Origin: Darksidea phi
Taxonomy: Eukaryota; Ascomycota; Dothideomycetes; Pleosporales; Lentitheciaceae
Assembly: GCA_030770425.1 (NCBI GenBank)
Contig: JASJFT010000026.1
Coordinates: 248,001-312,000, forward strand
Length of the DNA stretch: 64,000 bases
Direction: 5' to 3'
The notes beneath the pieces were generated by a model. It did no database searches. It saw only the letters and a program-made list of their open reading frames with translations, and had not been told where the DNA came from. Position numbers and translations under genes: made by a program. Positions 55,845-64,000 of the stretch are shown here, in pieces. The stretch's first letter is position 1. Every line of letters starts with the position of its first letter.

Positions 55845-58259
55845 GAAGGGGACGACTTCAAACAAGGACCTGAAGACGACGGGTCCCTGAATCGAAACGA
55901 AGGTGGTCTATACATCGCACTTAAGTACCGTTGCACGACACAACATCGGAGGGATGTGCTACACAACGCCCGCCTTCATTCCGTCGATCTCATACCCTGC
56001 ACAAGGCTGCGTTCTGTTGGTTCAGAATAGACTAATCGGGCTTGTGCCCATCATGTGGCGGCCGTCTAAAGAGGTTTTTGGTTTTACTTGGGTTCATTCG
56101 TCACAAGGTCATTAGCATACCCCTTTTACGCGGATGGGCAGGCGGCGTTCCGGGAACCCAGGGAATGTACAGAGTTCGATCCTGGAGGGGTGTTCAATGT
56201 TCATAGAGTAATGAAGTCCTGATAATACCACATGCCCACTCCACAAGAGATGGTGTCCTGCTGCAACCTTTTCCTTCCAGTGATGGCTGATGCTGGAACT
56301 TGCGTTCGCGCACCGAGTTTGAACCTTCAATGTTGGAACGGAGCGCGGCACGTGAGCGCCAAGATGCTCGCAAATGCGCTAGCGGCTACGGAAAATTTAG
56401 CTCCCAGCTCCGATGGCTGCAACTTTTCTCGCTCGACCTTTGACCTTCAACAACCAACAATACACTTTGCGGTGCTACTTCCGCTCCTTTCTCTGGTCGA
56501 CTTAATTCGACCCTGATTGCCTCGCGCCAGGTGTTCTCTTCGCATATGAGGCTCTAATGAGCAATGTGATGCGACGGCGCGGGGCTTGTAGTTGATGGTA
56601 AGTTTCTTCTCACAGCATTCCGTACCCATATGATGATACGAAAAGCCATTCACAAACTAGAGTCTTTGACCTTTCGGGGAATGAAACTTTTGCTTGCACG
56701 TCAGTCTGATACAGATTTTCTCACTCGGTCTCGAGATCGCGTTGGTGGGATGGAATTGCTGACTTGAATCAGATGTCTATCCACGCAAGGACACCATGTA
56801 TGGCCGATGTACTGTATGTGTGATTGCACAATACCGCTTCACTACCCAGTTTCTAGACCTCGGGTCTTTTAGTGGCTGTTCGTGGTAAGTCGCTGCCGTT
56901 TCTCTACTCCCTCCAATGATGATCGTTGTGCTTCGGCACGCTGGAAATTACCGACTGAAGCTTCTGCTCATGTCGATAAAATATTGGCTGTTTCTGATAT
57001 TATTCTCGCATTCTACTCTTGACATTAATTCGAAAAGAGGCCTTGACTGACCTTGCAACTGTAGATGAATCCTAGCCTACCCTCGCGATCGTGACACTCT
57101 CGGTACGCTCCTTCACTCCCCGAACAATCATACATTTTCATGATGCACGGCACTGGGCACCGATCATACATGATGGACACGCCTTTTTTGCGGCAGGCCT
57201 AGAAAACCTCGCCCACTGATTCAGCCAATTCCTCCATCCGTAGCGAACACTGGGGGGAATTCCACTGACCAGTGATCAGGTCATCTGGTCTATATACCTC
57301 TTACGCAACATGAGATGGTTAGTCCTAGTTCTTTTATTCTCCACCTTTCCAAGAGATGAGACTCTTAGATGACGAGTCTGACGGGATTCCCAATGACGAC
57401 TCAATCTTTAACTCCATTCATGCTTTCCTGATATATGGTTACATTCAACTTCTTCTTTGGACTCGGAGATGAAACGAGACTAATCATCCTGCAGTTCTAT
57501 ATGTGTCCCTCTACTTAGTATGCCGCCCGCTCCATGCACTATACATCTCACTATGATGAACCGACACATACCAAAGACAAGCATATGTCCAAGCTTCGGC
57601 TACGACGAAACTAGTCGTTCCTGATTCCCAATATACTCTTTGCACCCGGCTTTGCATTGAGAGGCGCTGGCTAATGGGTACGGTAGGTTCTTGTAGTACC
57701 ATTGCCCGTCTCTTCCTATTATGTAAGTTAACATACTTCCTTCTCTCTCACTTTGAAAGATGAACACCCACTTTATCACGACGGTCTACCGAGCTACGGC
57801 AATGGTGATAAGTGCCTGTGACAGGGCAAGAGTCTGACACACCTCCATTTGATTCCATGCTTTATTCCCCTTGCTGTGTGGATCTAGGCTAACGAATGAA
57901 TCAGGCATCTCCAAGTATTGCTTGATCTTCCTCTAGTCAGCCACATCCATGTATTCGTACTCAAACGGTTGGCGATATTGTTATCGGCCTCATATCATTC
58001 CTCATCACTCACTGGGGCATGAATTTATTCAACAAAACCACAGATTGATTGTCAACACAGGATGCCAAGTACTCCTTTGCCAATGGAAATCTATCGGGCT
58101 CTTCCAGACATATGCTAACCACAATCATGATATCTTCTGCTTCTGCCATTTTCTGAGGTGCTCGTCACCGAAGCTCGATGAAAGCATCGCCTCGAAGGTG
58201 TAGGCAATGGGCTCAATCTTTCATCGTTTCACTCTTGACCTTACGCGCTTAGCATAACT
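55845..58259. other. Intergenic, 2.4 kb, no gene seen
   Basis: This is the 3' flank of PAC1 and of the small-protein gene. From about 56500 to 58200 the sequence has many stops in all frames and is AT-richer than the genes. No tRNA or repeat was confirmed. Confidence 0.5.
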
Positions 58260-58601
58260 TCAATACAATCCGATTGTAATATCTCCCCGAATCCTCGCAG
58301 TCAAGTGAATTTCAGCCTCCAGATCCAGCTTGATACCGAGCAGCAGCGCAGCATCCTTGAGCGAGCCATCGTTGTTGACTGGGCCCTTCACAATCGATCC
58401 GGCGGGGCGGTTGAGGTTTGCCGAGGATGGCGGGCCGCCCATGTTCTGGCTGGGGATGTTGGTAGAGATCTTGCGGCCACCGGATGCCTGGCCGTCATCG
58501 GAGTCGGACGTGTAGCCCAAAGGACGAGGAGCGGTACTGGAAATCGATCAGTTTCATGCCCTCAGTGACTTCTCGGCAGAATCGACTTACGTTGTAGACA
58601 T
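58260..58601 (-). CDS. Conserved small protein, 95 aa, function unknown
   Basis: Exons are 58601..58591 (11 nt) and 58536..58260, with an intron of 54 nt (GTAAGT...TTTCCAG, phase 2). The first exon encodes only MSTT minus one base, so a single-ORF search misses the start. The protein reads MSTTTAPRPLGYTSDSDDGQ at the N-terminus and ends KLDLEAEIHLTARIRGDITI-GLY. The N-terminal half is polar and Pro/Gly/Ser-rich. The C-terminal ~40 residues form a likely beta-strand or amphipathic unit. I know of no function, and the C-terminal block looks like the conserved part. No signal peptide or membrane helix is seen. Confidence 0.75.
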
Positions 58602-59642
58602 TGTAAGTGTAGAAGGTATTATGTTGTGATTAAAATCTCTTGGAATTGTTGGAAGTGAGCGTCGGAGGTGTTGGCGACCTGGCCGTTCTGTGGGGTTTTG
58701 GTTGTAAGGGGCGTGAGAATCAGATCAACTGAGCTGGTTTATAAAAGAATGTGGAATATGTGCCTTAAATATCTAATGCTCGCTCAGGTACCAAGTCCAG
58801 CACATATTAGTGCAAATAGCATAAGTGCCAGTCAAGTCGAGAAGACGTGGTATGCATTCCCCAAAGGCTGGTCTGGATGGCGCTATCGTCGGCCTTGAAA
58901 CCGCTTTTGTGGCACAAGCGAGTTTCGATGCGAATTATCATTCGAGACTCGTGCTGGACCTTTTTGGGAAGCATGGACATGGCTGCTCCCATCTCACGTG
59001 TGGGAGCTATGGGGTTTGAGGATTTGTGGGGCTGGTTGCTGAAACGAGAAGGTAGGGGTCGCGTGTCTGGGGATGGTGGTTTTCGCTTTAGTGAGTCGAG
59101 CCATTATCAGACCATCTTCTTAAGGAGGTGAAATTCTAGAATGCGTCCGCTCGCCTTGTCGGGTCGCGCCGCGCGCAAGGTCCCTATGCGAGGATGCGCG
59201 TTGACATCTGCAGAGGAACCACAACGGTGCAGCCAAAGAGCGGCGAAGGAATCGCTCTAGCTTGGGAGTCGGATGAGCGGAAGAGAGATCAGACACGGAG
59301 TAAGGAAGTTCTTTGATGGGGGTTTCGACTTGGTGGGACTGGTTCTTTCCGCCTGGGCCCTCCTGTGTCTAGAGTCTGTCATTCAGAGTTTGTGCCTCGA
59401 AATTGGAATCCTTGCACGTGCTGACAGGGGATTAGGGATACCAGTTGAAGGCAAGGCATTTTAGAGAGATGTGACGAAGGCACACTCACGTGTGTTGCCC
59501 TGCGAATCCATAAACGCACTTGTACCTTTTGGACGGACATCCATCCTCTGCGCTATTACCATTGCACTGACATAGTGCTGCCCGTCCTTCGACGCGAGAT
59601 GCGGTTCACGGACAGCCGTACGTTTCTTTCCTTTATCGAAAC
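58602..59642. other. Intergenic between divergent genes
   Basis: This contains promoters for the 95-residue protein (-) and the 853-residue protein (+). No recognisable ORF product or repeat. Confidence 0.45.
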
Positions 59643-62291
59643 ATGGCGCTGTCTATGCTTGTGGCCATCGTAGCGGCTCCGGCTCTGCTAGGCACCCAAG
59701 AAGCTATCCGACAATCGCAGTCCAAAGAGAAGAGAGAGGAACATCGTGCCCGCCGATGTAATCTCATCGCGTCATGTGTCAAGTCTTCGTTGAGGAGTCG
59801 GGAGATTAATGGGAGGCCGGTTGTGCTCAGGGACAACAAAGTATGTAGCATGCTCTCCCATCCCGCCTATGATAATTCCCTTGAAGTACTTGGAGTACTT
59901 GGAGTGTACCGCTAATACTAAGCTCAGCTATGGATTGATACCGGCACGAGTGATGGTACACCCTACGGCCACCCTTTTGCTGGCTACTACCTACCATATC
60001 CGGATACCAAGTATGAGGGTCTCGTGACTACCATCACTGACGTCGCACCTATTATGAACTGGATCTACATCGATAGAAACACCCATGAAGTCAAGTATGG
60101 CATCCGTCTCGATGCTCAGCCTAATCTCACGGGTCCTTTTGACTGCACACGGCAAGATCGGCGGCTCACCTTCGACGGCTGGGAGGGTTGGTGTGCGGTG
60201 GAAGAGTTTCCTACTTTATGGGCACTCTACTACGACTTAGATGACAACGGCTTAATGGGAAAGGTGCCCGAAGGGACGAGAGTTTTGGAGGTCGAGCTGA
60301 GTAGGAAGGAGAAGAGATTCCAGAAAGAGAGCGAGGCCAGACAACAAGATCAGACGACTAAGAGGGCAGTTGATGCTAACCAGGATGCGCCTGTTGATGA
60401 GCCGATCACTGTACAGCCAGAGTTGAAGACGCCCGGTGTTGTGGGGGTGGAGGGCCAAGCGCCCGATCAGCCAGCTCCGGAACCACCGAAGCCTTTCATT
60501 ATACCCAAGATGCAGTTGTTCCAAGATTTACCGTATTCGGTAACTCAAGTACCACCACCCCCTCCGACACCCCCGCCAGCATACTCTACGATGCCTTTGG
60601 CACCTCCAACGGATGTTCAACCCGACATCCCGGCTCCACGAGCCCAACAGCCTTACACGCCTAAAGCAAACCTCCCGCCTCAACCTACTACTCAACCTGA
60701 ATTACCAACACCATCGGTCGGGCTAACGATAGCTCAGAGACAGAAGCAAACAAGGTCACCTACTAAAACACCCTCGGATTCTCTTCTAACTCCGGCACCG
60801 TTACGGGGTACACCTCTTAACCAAAAGCGCACGATACCACTCTATCCAGGGCTATCGGGATCCCCGCCTCCCCCAACACCGTTGGAAGCCACAGCTTTTA
60901 CATCCCCACCTCCGCCGGCACCTCTTAGGGCGAGACCTCCCAACGAGCAGCAAAGGACACCCCCTGCTCGAACTTCGAGATCTCCTCAAGATACATCACC
61001 AATTCAAGTCACATCTACAAAGGAAAGACGGATAACACCAAAACTCAACAGAAATAGCGGTACTCGAACTATAGCTCAAGCACAGATGTTCGAAGCTTGG
61101 GCCCGTGGCCAAACACCAAAAGAAGTGTCGTCCAAGAAGGATAGTGGATCTCCCCCTCGGCCGGTTAGCCGTGCAGTGTCATCTGCGTCCGAGTATTCGA
61201 ACCCTTCACGAACTTCCGTTTTGGATGCGGACGATATGTTCAAGGATCGGCCTGATGGAAGCACACTACCACCTGTGTCACGCATGTACAGAGTGGAAGA
61301 GCAAAAAGAGGCTCAAATGCAAGTGTCTGATCCGGCGGTTTTTGGTGGCTTCATAGTGCCTCCAAAAAGTATTGAGCGACAGAATGAACCAGCAGCAAAT
61401 AACAGTCGCTCAGAGCCCCAAGTTCCGCCTCAGGGCAAGGGCTCCTACAGAGCGTCTCCAGACAATGGCGCATCGAGAGAACCCTTACCGCCAGTTCCTC
61501 TGACATCCAGTACAACTAAAGTTCTCCGCAAGTCCCCCGGTAAGGGGGCCTTGCGCTCTCCGGGTGCGGACCGAAGCGAACCCTCTATCAACCGTACTCG
61601 AACGATTTCACCGGAACAGCGACGACCTAGTGCATCTCAGATCTCACCAAGAGGCGCATCACCTAATATCAGTCGCAACAGAACCCAATCGCCTGAAATA
61701 AAACGCCGACCTAGCGCGGCCCAGACCGTTTCAAGGAACATAGTGCGCACAACACAAACTTCGCGTTACTCGCCATCTCCAGCGCCACCATTACCAAGGA
61801 GCGGATCTGTGTCCTCACAGCAGACTCAAAATGAGCTAGCTGCGGAGAGATCAAGCCCAACCCCTAGACCATTGACGAGGACGAATACGGCTGTAGTGCC
61901 GGCGAAAAGGAAAGGTATGACAGCGACTATGACATCCGGCACTAGTAACCGGGCGATGACATTACGTGTCGGTGGTGATGAAGCTACACCTAACGCGCTA
62001 CGCCTAGAGCGCAGCCGAACCAACTCTAGCCTTTACCGCGAGATTGATGACCTGGTTAGTGCCCCTGGCAGAAATAGGAGTGGAACTATTCCTAGCAGTT
62101 CGAGAAAAAATGGTAGGCAGGACGGTGATGTCGATGAAAGGCCGCCACCATTCAGAAGGGCAGCTACCTCGAGAGCTCAGACTACGGATGGGTATAGAGC
62201 GGAGGGCGGAGAGAGGAGTGAGAGGACGAGGGATGCAAGAAAGGACATTCTACGGCCGAGGCGGAGGGATTCGGGAGAGAGGCGATCCTGA
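59643..62291 (+). CDS. Fungal protein with folded N-domain and long disordered tail
   Basis: Exons are 59643..59840 and 59928..62291, giving 853 aa. The intron (87 nt, GTATGT...CTCAG, with a GCTAATACTAAG branch region) joins phase 0. Residues 1-17 are hydrophobic (MALSMLVAIVAAPALLG) but are followed by a strongly basic stretch, so this could be a signal anchor or simply an N-terminal helix. Residues ~66-210 look folded, rich in Trp, Tyr and Gly (LWIDTGTSDGTPYGHPFAGY; DVAPIMNWIYIDRNTHEVKY; DGWEGWCAVEEFPTLWALYY). The remaining ~600 residues are Pro/Ser/Arg-rich and probably disordered, with repeated RSPG/SRN-type basic motifs. I do not recognise the family; an N-terminal domain of this type with a disordered tail occurs in filamentous fungi as hypothetical proteins. 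It is tandem with the similarly built gene at 63010. Confidence 0.8.
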
Positions 62292-63009
62292 GCAATATCA
62301 CTTTGGGGGCTTCTTGGTGATACCTTGAAGATCTGTGATACCGTGTATCTTTCTGTACATGTACCATGATTGTCATATCAAGGTTTGGTGCTGAAGCTAT
62401 CTACAGAGTAACCATTCCTGCACTAAGTCAAGCGTATTCTTCGATTCGACTAGCGTCGCTTCAACCACCGTGCCTTCCCAACCCAACATCCGATTCCCCA
62501 TCTCTGTCAAGCTCGCACTTCGCCACATTTGTAAGCTATGCCTTGCATCTAATACCTGTTTCAGCATCTGTGTCCGGGCAATCAGCAAGCGCACGAGCCA
62601 ACCCCAAGTCTGAAACTCGAACCACCGTCTGCTGAGAAATTGTAATGGGTAGCCCCCCCAGGCTGCAACAGCTTCAGCGATGTGTCGGGTTACATGGGAG
62701 GACTTTGCTGCGTCGGCGCTCACGCGACTTGACCTCTGTACCTGCATTTTTTGTTTGACGGCTATTGCACCGTATCTGTTAGAGCTTCAAGTAACGTTAA
62801 TGAACGTTTAGTCCTTCTTTCCTTCGCGTTCGATTGTTCAGCGCTTGTTTGTTCCTTTTTTGCTCCTTTTTTGCTTCTATGAGTCTTTTGGAAGGAGCTG
62901 GGCTTCGCTTTTTCTTCGCCTTGAGATACCCCTTTGATGAACGTTAACGACTTCACGCGCATACGGATTGCACCAGAACCGCAATTACTGACCGACACAG
63001 TAATACGTC
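62292..63009. other. Intergenic, no gene seen
   Basis: This is the 3' flank of the 853-residue protein and promoter of the next gene. ORFs on the minus strand (62397-62747 and 62762-62998) have no domain and are not called. Confidence 0.45.
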
Positions 63010-64000
63010 ATGAATTCCTCCACACGTCTATATGAACGCCTTGGCCAGATACCGCAGGACCCGGATGATCCGGAATGCTTGGACGATCTGATTGTGTGCG
63101 CTTTCGGCGCATTTGAAAGATACTATGTATGCTGGAGGAACAAAGCTGGCGAATACAGACAAGGTAAACCAAAACTCGCATCCTCCAACGCCGCGATTAC
63201 TGATGAGGTGCCAGATGGCTACGATCTACAGCCTGCGCTTCAACAATGGCTATACCCTACCGATGGCACGCAACGCGACTTCGAATCACTTCAGGTCGTT
63301 TTTGGACGAGGTGACGAGTATTTCGCATCAGACAAATTTGGGAAGCTAGAGTACAAAGAGCCGGAAGTTAAGGCGCCACCGCTTGAGGACTTAGAGGAGA
63401 AGCCGGCGCTGAGAAGAGCTCGTACTAGTGTGTCGTTTTTGCGACCATTGCCGACTGCGGGCACATATCAACAAGTTTCTCCAGTCATAGAGAGCCCCTC
63501 TTCAAGTAGACGGTCATCCGCCGCCTCACAGCAATCCTTGTCTCGACCGCCTAGTATGTCGCTTTCATCGCGAACGATGTCCGACACGTCACTCAGCTCG
63601 CTGTCCCTTTCCAGACCACCTTCGGACTCATCTTTCACTTCGCAATCAGCGTACAGCACTACAACTACAATCCCGTCCAGACCATCTTCAGATGCAGATA
63701 TGAAGCCAATAGATCTGGCCACTGAGGCTACGGATCGTGGACCACAAACCGCTTCGCCAGTATCAGCTTCTACACGATCCAGATCCACAAGCAAGCTGCG
63801 ACCGCTCAGCTTATCTTTCAAATCCGGCTCGTTTCCCCGCATATCCGAAGGCACCAAACTCCAACTGCCCCAGGCAATCGCACCACCACCAACCCTTCCA
63901 GCCCCGTCCCTACCGCTCTCCACACCCCTTGTATCGACGCCACCAGTCCCAAAGCTTCCTACACAGCCCGCAGCCCAACAGCACGCTTTCTCACAGCCTC
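63010..64000 (+). CDS. Fungal protein with Ser/Pro-rich tail (3' partial)
   Basis: The ATG at 63010 (MNSSTRLYERLGQIPQDPDD) opens a frame without stops to the right edge, about 330 codons. A 44-nt GT...AG candidate (63164-63207) was rejected because splicing it breaks the frame, while reading through gives a coherent sequence. Residues ~1-120 look like a small folded domain (CAFGAFERYYVCWRNKAGEY; LQPALQQWLYPTDGTQRDFE; VVFGRGDEYFASDKFGKLEY). After ~130 the sequence is Ser/Pro/Thr-rich and disordered (RRSSAASQQSLSRPPSMSLS), ending in a proline-rich segment at the edge. Function unknown. It resembles its upstream neighbour only in overall layout. Confidence 0.75.
   Translation, partial: MNSSTRLYERLGQIPQDPDDPECLDDLIVCAFGAFERYYVCWRNKAGEYRQGKPKLASSNAAITDEVPDGYDLQPALQQWLYPTDGTQRDFESLQVVFGRGDEYFASDKFGKLEYKEPEVKAPPLEDLEEKPALRRARTSVSFLRPLPTAGTYQQVSPVIESPSSSRRSSAASQQSLSRPPSMSLSSRTMSDTSLSSLSLSRPPSDSSFTSQSAYSTTTTIPSRPSSDADMKPIDLATEATDRGPQTASPVSASTRSRSTSKLRPLSLSFKSGSFPRISEGTKLQLPQAIAPPPTLPAPSLPLSTPLVSTPPVPKLPTQPAAQQHAFSQP

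Noticed and set aside
56117..56190. tRNA-like segment with GTTCGATCC and ACCCCTT / GAGGGGT ends
   Set aside because: The T-stem does not pair and the anticodon arm has no 7-nt loop, so the pairing is judged fortuitous.
63164..63207. Candidate 44-nt intron in the right-edge gene
   Set aside because: Removing it shifts the frame into an early stop, whereas reading through gives a continuous, sensible protein.

Overview
This window is nuclear DNA of a filamentous ascomycete (Pezizomycotina). A Dothideomycete is my best guess, but that is inference. The evidence is: short introns of about 41-67 nt with GTRNGT donors and CTAAC/CTGAC branch sites; an ascomycete-type laccase with a DSGL tail; fungal versions of RIB3, AzgA, PAC1/LIS1, a Stu2-type TOG protein and a mitochondrial calcium uniporter; and a Tc1/mariner copy whose in-frame stops look like repeat-induced point mutation (RIP). 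I rebuilt exon structures by hand from splice signals and reading-frame continuity. Each multi-exon model below closes in frame.

Layout. 1-15.3 kb is gene-dense: the 3' part of a Hul5-type HECT ubiquitin ligase (cut by the left edge), an S10 serine carboxypeptidase, a large disordered fungal protein, and a ten-exon SLIP-GC-like large GTPase. The last intron of the GTPase gene is a 14-bp minisatellite in which every unit carries TACTAAC. 15.3-30.4 kb is an accessory, repeat-rich island: a secreted GH32 fructosidase, a RIP-damaged Tc1/mariner element inside that neighbourhood, a diverged inverted repeat pair on either side of both, a cytochrome P450, an inverted relic of that P450's promoter and start codon 5.7 kb away, and a MITE-like inverted-repeat element. 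30.4-44.3 kb returns to ordinary genes: RIB3, an AzgA purine permease, a CorA-like membrane protein, MCU and a laccase. Between the CorA-like gene and MCU lie a 60-G tract and an assembly gap. 44.3-64 kb holds a Thr-rich secreted protein, the divergent pair Stu2-like/PAC1 (both microtubule regulators, sharing a ~745 bp promoter), a 95-residue conserved small protein, and two large proteins with folded N-termini and long Pro/Ser-rich tails. The last one runs off the right edge.

Functional threads: two genes serve microtubule plus-end and dynein control (Stu2-like and PAC1). Three products are secreted hydrolases or oxidases typical of plant-polymer and sugar use (S10 peptidase, GH32, laccase). 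Two are transporters (AzgA, CorA-like) and one is a mitochondrial channel (MCU). Several introns are multiples of three without an in-frame stop (6067-6114, 24204-24359), so naive ORF reading inserts extra residues into conserved active-site motifs there.
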